NCBI GenBank assembly: GCA_022818135.1
Contig: JAFMSR010000017.1
Span: forward strand, 15,926,909-15,990,908
DNA: 64,000 nucleotides
Reading direction: 5' to 3'
Source: Saxidomus purpurata
Taxonomy: Eukaryota; Mollusca; Bivalvia; Venerida; Veneridae
The notes beneath the pieces are model-generated. The model did no database searches. It was given only the letters and a program-made list of their open reading frames with translations, and was not told the origin of the DNA. The position numbers and the translations under genes were made by a program. Below, one piece after another: positions 24,331 to 35,039 of the stretch (positions are counted from its first letter, which is position 1; each line of letters opens with the position of its first letter).

Positions 24331-24800
24331 TGAACTAACCGACACAAACTATTGATTAAACACAATCCAAATGTCTCTGCATCCCGCGATTATCACAGAG
24401 AAATGTATGTATAGAATAGAGAAATGTATTTCTGTCCAAGTATGAACTCTGACTTTCGTTCCTGGCCAAAAAACAGCCACCGCACTTATTCGGAATATCT
24501 GACGTGTTAACTTTTGTATTAAAATTATCGTATAAACATAAATGGACCTGAACTAAATTATATAATTCTTGTTTTGAACCGAGTGTTGTTATTAATATTA
24601 TGGTACCGTAACTATAATGTTAAATTCATGTATCATACTCTATACCAAACTACTACAGAATTCTCAACCTAAATTTTTATTTGAAATAAATGCTATCAGT
24701 ATATTAAAATACTACTAAAATCATTCAGTATATACTCTTCTCCAAACAAATGTACCATTACAAGATACATGAAAGCGCAAGATGTCAATATTAGACTTAC

Positions 24801-25094
24801 TGCTTTAGACTTTTTTGGTTGTTCGTCTTTACTAACTGCGTCAGGCATCGGCCGCTTTTTTCGGCTAATCAGTTTTTCTGCATCTATGTCCATAATATGC
24901 TGAACCATAGGAACCAATTGTTCAGCGCGCGTGTCTAAGTTACCCAGCCTACACAATTCCAAAATATCTACACCATTTTTCCCTGCTACATCAATCAATT
25001 CCTCTACTTTAAAAGTAGACAGCAGTCTGTCACCAACATTCCCAATTTTTGGGTTGGGATTATCTCTAATTCTTTTCAAAATTTCTAGTTCCAT
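24801..25094 (-). CDS. Gag-like protein, exon 1, of the Ngaro-type element
   Basis: ATG at 25094; 98 codons, ending in a basic, NLS-like SRKKRP and KKSKA, then the consensus donor GCA|GTAAGT. The matching acceptor is at 23249 and the phase fits. The product looks like a small alpha-helical domain with repeated Leu and Ile spacing (FKVEELIDVAGKNGVDIL). Read-through past the donor gives a short hydrophobic tail that is probably intron. Confidence 0.7.
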
Positions 25095-25119
25095 TATTAA
25101 TCACTAAACACACACTTTT

Positions 25120-25885
25120 GCTTATAAATATTCTACCAACTGTATCACGGCCAACAAGATAGTGATTTCAACACTGCCTGATGGGTAGGTCATTGCAACG
25201 GTCGGTGCAGTCTTTGATATTACGTAATTCTAGTTAATAAGATGTACCCATAAATCCCGCTTACCATTTGTAACTCCAGATGTTATTCGCAAACAAACTG
25301 TCTTGACATTGGAACTCGGATATTATGCAAATAAAGATCTAACATCTGAGCTGATCTGGAGCCATTTTACAACTCCCATTACCAAATCACAAATGAATGA
25401 CTCAATTATATGATACCGGTATGTTGTACCTCCCGTAATTAAGAAAACAGCTGCTTAACCACATTACCTGAAGGAACGTATATTCTTCAGTCAATTATTT
25501 ATTTGTATTTTTATATTATTTATTTATTTGTTTGCTTCATAATTATATTATAACTCGTATACGACAGACTGTTATAAATGATGATAATATCATAACTGCC
25601 AATAATACTTCATGACACATTTTAGTTATTTTGAATCTATCGCAGCGCCACCCATAATACTACAAACACCCACAACCTCACACATCACTTTTTGTTACGC
25701 TGCTTATGCTGTACATAGTCACACTTTACTTGCTTCAAAGTAACACACTCATTCATAGCCAAACCAGTTTTGTTCTTTAAAAACCACTCGTCACACGTGC
25801 AATCGGCGATATTGTTCGTAAATATAATCGCAACACAGATCTTAACCATGAAACGCATGTCACAAGAAACAACACAAAGTCTGTC
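25120..25885. other. no gene seen; presumed 5' flank of the Ngaro-type element
   Basis: AT-rich sequence. I looked for copies of the region downstream of the recombinase (17700-17900) that would mark split direct repeats and saw none by eye. Confidence 0.35.
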
Positions 25886-25889
25886 TATA

Positions 25890-27745
25890 AAAGGCTCACG
25901 TCGCTTGTTGCGACACAGATATTAACCAGAAAATATATACGTCGCAAGTTGCGACACAGAAAGTACTCAGACAGGTCACATCGCGTGAATGCTACCCAAA
26001 TTCTACCTACGAAAGGTACGCGTCGCTTGTTACGACACAGATGTTACTCAGACAGGTCTCACGCCGCATGATTGCGACACAAACTATGCTTACAAAAAGG
26101 CACACGTCGCTTTTTGTGACACAAATATTTTTCAGACAGGTCGACACGTCGCATGTTGCGACAAAAATCCTGCCCATAGAAGGCACACGTCGCATGAAGC
26201 GACACAGATATTAACAGAAAATACACGCGTCACAAATGCGACACAAATTCTGCCTATAACAGGCGCACGTCGCTTAAATTGTTCCGGCACAAATATTACT
26301 CTGATAGATCGCATGTCGCATGATTGTGACATATGTTTTTCCTATAAAAGGCGCACGTCGCTTGTTGCGACACATACATTTTTTGACGGGTCTACACGTC
26401 CTAAGTTGCAACTAAATTCTGCCCAAAAAAAGGCACACGTCGCATGATGCGACACAAATTTTAACAGAAATACACACGTCGAAAGATGCGACACAAATTT
26501 TGCCTATAACAGGCACACGTCGCTTGTTGCGACACAGATATTACTCATACTTGTCTACACGTCGCATGCTGCGACAAAATTCTGCCCAAAAAAGGCACAT
26601 GTCGCATGATGCGACACAGATTTTAACAGAAAATACACACGTCGCAAGATGCGACACAAATTTTGCCTATAACAGGCACACGTCGCTTTTTGCGACACAA
26701 ATATTATTCAGATATATTGCACGTCACATGATTGTGACACCAATTCTGCCTATAAAGGAACACGTCGCTTGCTGCGACACAGATATTACTCACACTTGTC
26801 TACACGTCGCATGCTACGACAAAATTCTGCCCAAAAAAGACACACGTCGCATGATGCGACACAGATTTTAACAGAAAATACACACGTCGCAAGATGCGAC
26901 ACAAATTTTGTCTAAAACAGGCAAACGTCGCTTGTTGCGACACAACTACTACTCAGATATATTGCACGTTGCATGATTGTGACACCAATTCTGCCTAAAA
27001 GGCACACGTCGCTTGTTGCGACACGGATATTAACCAGAAAACGCGCACGCTTCAAGATTCGGCACAAATTCTGTCTGTAAAAACACATGCCGCTTGTTGC
27101 AACTCATATATTTCTCAGACAGGTTACACGTCACAATAAATGCTGCCAATAAAAAGACTCATGTCGCTTTTTGTGACACATATATTATTCAGACAGGTTG
27201 CTCGTTACAAGATGCGACACATTTTTTTTTTTTTTTTTTTTTTTTTGGTTAAAGACACACGCCGCTGTTGCGACACAGATTTTACACAGACATGTCACAC
27301 GTCGCATGTTACTGTAAGATATTACGAAGAAAAGTAACACGTCGCTTGTTGTGACTCAATTTTCCCATAAACGGCACGCGTCTTTGTTAATACAGATATT
27401 TAAGCAGAAAAAAGCCACGCGTCGCATGTTGCTATATACACAAATTATTTCCATAAAAAGCTCACGTGGCCTGTTGCGACACCAATGAACCAGAAAATAC
27501 ACTCGCCACGAGTTGCGACACAAGTTGCGCTAAAATGATGTCTATAACCGGCAAACTCCGTTTGTTGCGACACACAAATAACTTTAACAGACACGTATCA
27601 CATTCTACCACAGGAATCACACATTGTATGTGGCGACACAGGCTTTACTCAGACGGGTTATAGTACAAAATAGCCCAATATAAAATCCGCATATCAGATT
27701 TTACCATTAAAGTCACACATGCTTCTTGCGACATACCTTGTGCCA
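25890..27745. repeat. satellite of about 41-bp monomers with a GTCGC/GCGAC palindrome
   Basis: About 45 degenerate monomers. Each has a core such as GTCGCATGATGCGAC or GTCGCTTGTTGCGAC (inverted arms around a 3-5 base loop) followed by a 20-25 base A/T-rich linker. Linkers fall into recurrent types: CAGATATTACTCAGACAGG, AATTCTGCCCAAAAAAGGC, CAGATTTTAACAGAAAATAC and AATTTTGCCTATAACAGGC. In 26470-26930 the types recur in a fixed order, giving higher-order units of about 160 and 245 bp (4 and 6 monomers). Monomers become more diverged toward both ends. Short ORFs inside are by-products. Confidence 0.92.
27222..27246 (+). repeat. poly-T run in the satellite
   Basis: 25 consecutive T interrupt a monomer (GATGCGACACA|T-run|GGTTAAAGACACACGCCGC). 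Either slippage or the tail of an inserted retroposon. Confidence 0.8.
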
Positions 27746-27999
27746 ACAACAAATTCGCCCGTAACTACAGGTAATACGCGTGCAGCGACGATAACCCACA
27801 AGGCAATTGTTGCACCTGAAAATTTCATATTTTTTGTTTCCTATGAAAATGTCAAAATGGTGTATAATGTTATTGAAATTCATCTCACTCAATACTGGTA
27901 CGTGTTACATCAATTATTATGTACTACAACCTATCAAAGGGACAGCGTTAATTTATTCAGGATATATTCATAGATATTACAATTTGGCAATTAAACACA

Positions 28000-28560
28000 T
28001 GTTATGATTGTAATAGCATGCCGTCCAATAACACAGCATCCCTAACCTGCCGAGATAATCTACTTATACATGTACCTCTATCATGCTTTTCTATCACTGA
28101 CCTTCTAGTCTATATATATATCTGCATGAAGCCCGTAACAACAACAACTAGCTCGAACCTTTCGCAAATCTCAGAAAATACTTATAACACGTTACCATAC
28201 TATATTAAGAACTGAATAAATTCTACTGTACCACAGCGTAAACATCTCATACAATCGCTCTTCAGCAAACATAATTATAGCCAGTAGAAATCCAAAAGCA
28301 TCAGAACTGTATTATTATTCTTATAATATGGTTAACTTTTCTTTTCTTTTTTTCAAATTTTGACAGTTGTGTCCCCATATATGATTTATTGGTCGTAAGT
28401 ATCTTAAAGACGACGGCAATCCTATTCTAACGCATAATGCTAGGACACCCGATTATCTTTCTGCGACTACGATATATATGAACTGTACATTATTTAAAAT
28501 CCATAACCAATCAAATACAATGTTACATCAATATGCTAGGAATCTACACTATTTATATCT
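28000..28560. other. no gene seen
   Basis: AT-rich sequence with short random ORFs; nothing supportable. Confidence 0.5.
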
Positions 28561-28624
28561 GAAAAAAAACAACAACAAAACAACAACAACAAAACAAAAC
28601 AAAAAAAAACAAAAAAAAAAAAAC
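28561..28624. repeat. A-rich simple repeat (AAC)n/(AAAAC)n
   Basis: Runs of AAC and AAAAC units ending in a 14-base A-run, possibly an old retroposon tail. Confidence 0.8.
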
Positions 28625-29028
28625 ACATCGTAGTGAATATTATAATACAGTAATATAGATACACCCTTGACCATAGTTTTCGGAATTTCACCACAATAAC
28701 CTGATGTACCACAGGTAATGTAAAACCAAAAGATGTAACATAACCACTTATAATTCTACGTGCTTTAACGTAAACTAACGATCAACCCAATACCAGGCAA
28801 TGTCATGCATTCTACTCACGTGCACCTATTGCCCATTGTCGCCACCTAGCTGTTTTTCCGCCTGAACTAATCCATTCTCATATATTTACATATGAATCCA
28901 TATATCAATATTAATCCAATCGCACATAATTCCCTATGAAAACTAATTTCATTATATGCACAACATGTATACTGACCCCTATTAACACATGTTATCATGA
29001 TTTCTGACAGGCTCCATGATTAAACCTG

Positions 29029-29106
29029 TTGGCACTTTCGCGTCTAGTATAAGACTGACTATCACTGACTCATATTCGGGTCATGGAATAGGTCATTTGG
29101 AATAGT
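29029..29106 (+). repeat. dispersed repeat, second copy of 17326-17400
   Basis: Nearly identical to 17326-17400 over about 75 bases (GCGTCTAGTATAAGACTGAC ... GGTCATTTGGAATAG). Flanks differ on both sides, so these are two insertions of one short element or element end. Confidence 0.75.
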
Positions 29107-29385
29107 GAAAATGATAAAAGTGTTGTTCATTCAAAACTAATATGTTAATTTGAAAGAGTTATTGACATAGTTTTAAGAGACGAAAGGTTTTTTGAATGCT
29201 CAATCTGAGAACGTTCTAAACGTTGAAAAAGTTGGACACGTAAGTGTACTATATTTCGGACAAGTAACTTCAAGAAGACATTTCGGATATGTTTGGTTTT
29301 TGTTTTGGTATTTCGTTTTTGCCATAGTCGAGTCTAAAATGTTCAAATTTAAATATGAAAAGGAAATAAAAAAGGAGAAAAGAAG

Positions 29386-29460
29386 TGTCGCCGGTGGGAT
29401 TCGAACCTCGCCCGTAAAATTAGAGCGCATGTGACTTACCCACTGGGCCACGGTGAGTGA
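29386..29460 (-). mobile_element. tRNA-like SINE head or tRNA pseudogene
   Basis: On the minus strand TGGCCCAGTGGGTAAG (box A, 29450-29435) and AGGTTCGAATCCC (box B, 29408-29396) are spaced as in a tRNA gene. T-stem and acceptor pairing are poor, so it is a derived SINE head or a pseudogene. Confidence 0.6.
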
Positions 29461-29734
29461 TGTTAAAGTGTATTCTTAAATAAGAAATACATATTCAATT
29501 CCTATATATAGAACAGTTGCGAACATAACAGTATACAGACTTTATATCCGAAATGCCAATGAATATCTACCACGTCCGATTATTTCTCGTTATATTTTGC
29601 TGGTCAATCAAATATTATTAGCAATTTACATTGTGTTTGTACATTGTATTGACAAATCACATACTGCAAGGTTTTTTGAATGATCAACTCCTACATAAAA
29701 CCCCTTATTAACTCAATGTAAAAATTTGATAGTG

Positions 29735-29815
29735 TGGGCGCCGCCATTATTGAGCTTTGCCTGACCCGTACCGTATGGGTAGGGGCAGGTAACACCAGAC
29801 TACTATTTTATTGGA
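29735..29815 (-). repeat. inverted copy of the 16985-17052 repeat
   Basis: The reverse complement shares GTCAGGCAAAGCTCAATAAT and the following GCGCCCA with 17020-17052. It lies about 0.65 kb from another repeat (29029) also shared with the 17-kb region, so the two loci share two modules. Confidence 0.6.
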
Positions 29816-29914
29816 AAGTTCCTCTGTAAGCACAATGTATTAGAGGCCACATAGGTTTGATCTTCCAAAAGGAAAACGTTGCCTACGTGCGAACAAATGC
29901 AAATGTTTAAACAT

Positions 29915-30275
29915 TCTTGCATATCGGATCCGGCAATTATGCACCCCTTCTATGCCAGACAACTCTCGTGAATAACTTATGACGTAACATTATAAACATT
30001 GTGACGTCACTTTCATAAATACATCTTCGGAATATGGTTTGTTTTAAATGATAATTCACCATTTTGATAAGTTTGCATTTAGAAATCTACTTTAAAGTAC
30101 AAGACGGTATGCAAGAAAATGCTTCTATCATGAGGCATTTGATTCAGATAGAATATCCGTCACCTCGAACTGTTTTGCGGGAACTCGGCAGTGCCTCGTT
30201 CCCGCCAAAACAGTTACCCTCGGTGACGGATATTTCGATATGAACCTCGTGCTCATGATTGAAACTATTATTCTT
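29915..30275 (+). repeat. 360-bp interspersed palindromic element, copy 1
   Basis: Homologous along its length to 61595-61975. The 3' half holds a long inverted repeat: TATCCGTCACCTCG...AACTGTTTTGCGGGAAC and GTTCCCGCCAAAACAGTT...CGGTGACGGATA around a loop of about 13 bases. No coding capacity. It is probably a MITE or snap-back element. Confidence 0.8.
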
Positions 30276-30279
30276 TCGA

Positions 30280-32115
30280 TTTAAACAGATTATATACAAA
30301 TGTACCTATAAACGAGAACACCTATTTGACTAACTACCTACCCCATTCTGTACATTTGCGTGTAACACGAATCATTAAATTGTTCTTGTTTTTGTTTTCA
30401 AGGTAGTGTTGTCATGAAAATGTGGATGAATCGATACCCAACGGTTTGTATGATGTGTTGCACAGTAATTACTCTCCTAGAGGTTGAAGTCGTATCGGAG
30501 TGGGCGTTAATAATATCCGCAGTTATGATACCATTGTTGTTCTATATTACCATGTACTTAGTGGCAACAAGGTCATTTTTTTATGATTAGTAAGAAAGAA
30601 TTATAAAATGGCAACTACAAAAACTACAGTTATGCTAAAGTATTCTACTAGAATATAGACACTGTGTTTCCACGACTTAAGACAATTACGTTACCAATGA
30701 ACAAAATATTAACTCTTTAACATGTTAATAGTATCGTTTACACATACGTTTTAAAGCTGACGGGCTGACAACTATTACTGATGAAATATCAATACATACG
30801 ACCAATTGTAATTCTGTTCAACAAAACCTATGTATAAAATAATAGAAAATACAGGCTGCTTCTAATTAAATTAAATGTTCGACCTGGCACTTAATAAGCG
30901 CTTAAAATTATTCAGAAATACACGTATTTGCATCTAACGTGAAAAAAATGCAGCTAAGAGTCTAGCGTATTGAAATATCGTTGGAGTTCCCGAAATTAGT
31001 GTGAATGCCGTATTTATACTAAACAGGCTCACAGCATACAATTGAGATACTCTCAGCCCAACATTGTATGCTGTGTGCTCACAGTCCGCATTGTAGGCAG
31101 TGAGTACTCATGGCTCACGCTATGGGTAGTGGGCACACCTGAAGTGCTTGCAGTTATACAAATTTAACAAAATATAGACGTTAGAACAATAATATTTAAG
31201 AACATTAACCTCATATGTACGTTTTCTGGAGCATTGAATATGGTATATTCTGGGAATTTACATAGGACATGAACAAAATCAAAAGCATTAAATACAGAAA
31301 TATGGCAAGTGGTTATTCAAAGTAAAGTGCAGGATTAGTTCTTAATCTGGATGTTATACAAATAATAAGTAAATATGAGTTCTTTATTGACGTGAATATC
31401 AGAAATAATGAGATAGGACTGGAAATCTTATAGTCGCGATAACTGGTGACAATCAACAAGATTCTGCCGTGGAAAACACGAGGAAATCAGGGAACACTGG
31501 TATAGTTATGTTCGGTTGTGTTGCTGTTCTGTATGATATGCAAGGGCAAAAACCATCTTTATGTGGTGTCGCCAGTAAACATAATCAAAAGAGATAAAAC
31601 AGCCAAAGTGTGAAAGAAGAATGAAAGAAGGAAAAAAAAAAGAATGGGTCACACTATAAAGGACATTGAGAATAAGTGTAGTGTTTACTTATCACGCTCT
31701 TTCGCCTTAATCTTCCATTAATTATGTATTTTATGCGTGTCAGTAACATAACTCAAAAGCTATTCATGCAATGGATTTAAAGGACATTTATGCAATGCAT
31801 TGGGTAGAGTTGCAGTGTCCAAAACTCATAGCTTCATCGGATACCACTTATATTATCTTTATTACTTTCTTTATTTTGTTTTCTATGTCCGTTTCTCTGT
31901 GTTTAGCTCACGTTTCAACTGTTTCTCGTTTATTTTTAAAGGCGGGTTGTTTGCCGTTCCTGGGAAGATTTATCCTCCGAAATATTTCCAACTTTCACAC
32001 ATGAAGAGACATGGTCGTTTAACTTAGCAGGGCTCTAATCCATAACCCTCTTTGGGAGTGAGAGCTTTAGTGATTTCTCTCAAGTCAGCATTTAATTTCA
32101 CTAAACAATGGCGGA
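30280..32115. other. no gene seen
   Basis: Short overlapping plus-strand ORFs near 31771-32027 lack any motif or splice support. Minor local repeats of GCTCACAG/GCATTGTA type occur at 31025-31135. Confidence 0.45.
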
Positions 32116-32116
32116 G

Positions 32117-33165
32117 GTTATGTTATGTTAAGTAAATTAAAAGGTCGGTTGTGCTCACCAATCTGCTTGTGACCGACCCCAGCATCTCTCCCGACTTGAC
32201 TACACACCATTACAAGGGTCAAACTCTACTTTAAGATGGATCATACTCTGCGATGTATGTGGATCTCTTGAGTTAGGAAATATGATGGTTCCGAACAATT
32301 AGGCAGTTGAAATAGTGAATAGTGTAAACTCACTTTAAAGTGAAATAACACTTCACTCGCAACACGCTTTTCCAAAAAATATAATCATAATAGTTAACAA
32401 AAAATGTATAATTATAACACGTATTCTTACACAAGATCTATAATGAAGATATGTCATTCGGCTGTTGAAACAGCGATAAAAGCTCAACTAAGTTCGAGTT
32501 AGTCACCAATATACAAGATGCCAACCTAACTATTTAATAATTCATAAGTTTGGATTAATAAGTAATAGTAAAAGATTTATACCGTATAGAAAATACAATA
32601 AGTAATTCCATGTTAGATTAATTAATACCTCCTTTAGACCAACAGGCTGTTGAAATAATGGTAAGTGTACATTCACATTAATGTGAAATAACACCCCATT
32701 CCCAACACGTCGCCCAAAACATTTACTTATTAAGTAATTTTTTCTATGAAGTCCGTATCGCAAACGTTAAGGGTAGTAAGTCAAGTCAGAGAGGCATAAG
32801 ACGATAACTGGATTTCCGTTTCCTCCACGAAATATGGTGCGATGAAGTTTACGGGCTCTAGTGGTAGGCTACGCTGGTGGTTGGGCTCCGGGGTGTGGGG
32901 GCTTTGTGTTGGCGCCGTGTGGGTGTCGGTGGGGTGGGATTCGCAACTCTTCTCCTTAGTTACTTAAGACCGGTGGCTTGCAGCATAATGTAAACCAAAA
33001 ATACAAAAATATACAATAATAAAAAAAATAATAATACAATGTAATACCATAATCTCCTATTTAGACACCAAAACAAACTTTCACAGCATTAAGGGAGAGA
33101 TGCTGGGGTCGGTCACAAGCAGATTGGTGAGCTCAGCCGACGTTTTAACTCACTTAACATAACAT
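32117..33165. mobile_element. non-autonomous DNA element with about 72-bp terminal inverted repeats
   Basis: The left arm 32117-32191 (including CTCACCAATCTGCTTGTGAC and CGACCCCAGCATCTCTCC) is the near-perfect reverse complement of 33094-33165. The 0.9-kb interior has no transposase. It contains a direct duplication of about 90 bases (32295-32385 and 32638-32725) with a period near 340. Confidence 0.85.
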
Positions 33166-33169
33166 CTCT

Positions 33170-34550
33170 GTGTGACAGTGTTATTAACCGGTAAACCAAT
33201 TATCCGAACTGTCCCAGTCTAACTGACTAAGTGGGATTGTGTACCCTCGGTACTTGACTATTGCCATATTACCGAGTGTCTGTCCCAGTTTTTAAGGCGA
33301 TCGCCTTTATAATAATAAGAAAATATGGCGGGTATCCGATCACAAGAGACACCTAGCGGCAGATGTTAGCGCGAACACTTTACACAAAGTAGTGCCGGAT
33401 TGTCTCTTTGCTTTCGTGTTGATAAGCACAATCTCGTCTAAAACATTAATGACGGTTCTTCGTTATATATCAACTAATTTTATTCTTTCATATTGTTTAA
33501 GTGTAATAAACAATCATTTTTTTAAATAAATCATGAAAAAGAAGTATCTTAAACAGTAAAATCACTGTTACATATTTTATACATACAACTATAGCTAAAA
33601 ATCAGTATACATGTATCAAGAAAACTTATTACCTCCCTTTAAAAGAACACGTATCCAGTTTAACCGCGCAACTAGCTATTTTCGCGAAAATAGAATTTCA
33701 TATACGAAAATATTTGTTTTGATTAAATTTTGTGTTAAATTGGTTAAACAGTCAGCCCATTATGTAAATAACTAGATTATTGGCCAAAATATGTCTCTTA
33801 AAAGCCAGTTTGCACACACGACAGCCTTTTAGTACTTGAGTACTTTGGCCCGTATTCTAAGTCACGACTCGAACTAACCCTCTCAGTAGTTGTTAGTAGG
33901 TGTAATTAACTAACGGTACCATGGATCGCTGAGATAAGTCACAGTTGGTATTCACAGAGGTTACACTCCAAAAAGTTAGGTTTAGGCCCGTATACTAAGT
34001 CAGAACTCAAACTCATGCTCCACTTGAACTGGAGGAATGCTCAAGGAAAGCTCGAGGAACACTCAAGTGAGTGGCCGCTCAACCTCGACTTTATGGAGTA
34101 TACTCTAAGTTGACTTACTACATGCATAAGGTAGGCAAAGCGTATTTTTTCACCGACTTGGAAATAAATTAATTAAAAGATAGTACCTTCTGCGTCACCA
34201 TGTCGTATAACATCCGTGTAAAAGAGGTATCCATCATCAAAATATATGAAACTCGAGGTTTTATCATAACACAAAATGCGAAAGTATGGTGTCAAAAACG
34301 GATCAACAATGCCGCGAATGAAGGATTAAACAAAACATATTTAAATGAACAGGTGTCGCAGACGTACCTAATAAAAGGTTCATCTAAAGACTTATGATTA
34401 TACAAGCCTTTTACATAAGTCTTTTATTCTATATAATTAGACTAGAATACTTCTATCAATATTTGCCAAAATTGTGTTCCCAAGTTTACACACCTACTCT
34501 TTTGTTTGGCATGGGTCCATATATTTTGGAAAGACCGACAGTAACAAAGA
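33170..34550. other. no gene seen; one direct repeat
   Basis: GGCCCGTATTCTAAGTCACG (33847) is repeated with changes at 33983 (GGCCCGTATACTAAGTCAGA), 136 bases apart. Nothing else supportable. Confidence 0.5.
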
Positions 34551-34556
34551 AAAGCT

Positions 34557-34641
34557 CGTGCGCAGGTCTATCTGTGCACGTGGGCAGGTCTGGTATTTCT
34601 CTTGCCAGACCTGCCCACGTGCACAGATAGACCTGCGCACG
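34557..34641. repeat. perfect 37-bp inverted repeat, 11-base loop
   Basis: 34557-34593 is the exact reverse complement of 34605-34641. The arm starts CGTGCGCAGGTCTATCTGTG and ends GGGCAGGTCTGG; the loop is TATTTCTCTTG. Within each arm GCGCAGGTCT and GGGCAGGTCT are related half-repeats. Arms show no mismatch, implying a very recent origin, gene conversion, or selection for the hairpin. Confidence 0.95.
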
Positions 34642-34714
34642 TGCATTAAATTACTTCTGAAAGAAACGGGTCATTTTACAACACAATCGTAGGTCTCGAA
34701 AAAAAACCTAAGTA

Positions 34715-34822
34715 TAAGTTAGAATTTATTAAGTCAAATTTTAACGATTAAGAAATCCAAAGGGAGCGAGCGGTAGCGGTGTTTCATAATTGTTAAAATT
34801 TGACTTAATAAACTCTAACTTA
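34715..34822. mobile_element. 108-bp MITE with 31-bp inverted repeats
   Basis: TAAGTTAGAATTTATTAAGT... at 34715-34745 mirrors ...ACTTAATAAACTCTAACTTA at 34792-34822 with a few differences. The loop contains GGGAGCGAGCGGTAGCGG. Confidence 0.85.
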
Positions 34823-34825
34823 CTT

Positions 34826-35037
34826 AGTGTTTAACCTCATTTGACATTTTGCATAGCCACCGACATGTATTGTGGCACGGAAAGTCCGTGATTGTTAGCG
34901 GAGCTAAGGTGCTTTCTATTTAGAGCGAACTCTTAATGAATTAAGTGATTTCAGTAGGTAGTTTTGATAAAAAAGAAAGACGTTTATTTGAAAATCTGAG
35001 CGATTTGATTGGTGGTCAGATGGGGTTAAACACTAAA
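34826..35037. mobile_element. 212-bp element with 17-bp inverted ends
   Basis: TTAGTGTTTAACCTCAT (about 34824-34840) and ATGGGGTTAAACACTAA (about 35020-35036) are inverted copies. It directly abuts the previous MITE, so the two are nested or one is a compound element. Confidence 0.6.
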
Positions 35038-35039
35038 AA

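Larger units (their letters stand above)
17903..25094 (-). mobile_element. Ngaro/DIRS-type tyrosine-recombinase retrotransposon
   Basis: The element reads right to left: gag exon 1, gag exon 2 with a zinc knuckle, reverse transcriptase, RNase H, an SGNH hydrolase module, then a tyrosine recombinase. That order and the recombinase in place of an integrase are diagnostic of the DIRS/Ngaro order of retrotransposons. Splice-site pairs are visible between modules, so the element appears intron-bearing. Two frameshifts (about 21400 and 20100) and one in-frame stop (18545-18547) break the coding sequence, so this copy is inactive. I could not find the split direct or inverted termini by eye, so outer borders are those of the coding part only. 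A second repeat with a TG microsatellite lies inside the first intron. Confidence 0.9.

Noticed and set aside
24039..24365. ORFs rich in Thr-His or Val-Cys
   Set aside because: Translations of the TG/CA microsatellite.
25989..26871. ORFs of 152 and 123 residues rich in Cys, Asp and Thr
   Set aside because: They lie wholly in the satellite and repeat its monomer period.
25890..27745. CRISPR-like array (short palindromic repeats with spacers)
   Set aside because: The linkers are themselves repeated in a few classes, repeats are degenerate, no cas genes are present and the surroundings are animal DNA. It is a satellite.
29386..29460. Functional tRNA gene
   Set aside because: Box A and B are present, but stem pairing is poor; the same holds for 35838-35910 and 45100-45182.
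31771..32027. Overlapping hydrophobic ORFs of about 75 residues
   Set aside because: Short, no signal-peptide context or splice support; run up to the border of the TIR element.
34394..34692. Two overlapping ORFs of 78 and 72 residues
   Set aside because: Both cross the perfect 37-bp palindrome and owe their length to it.
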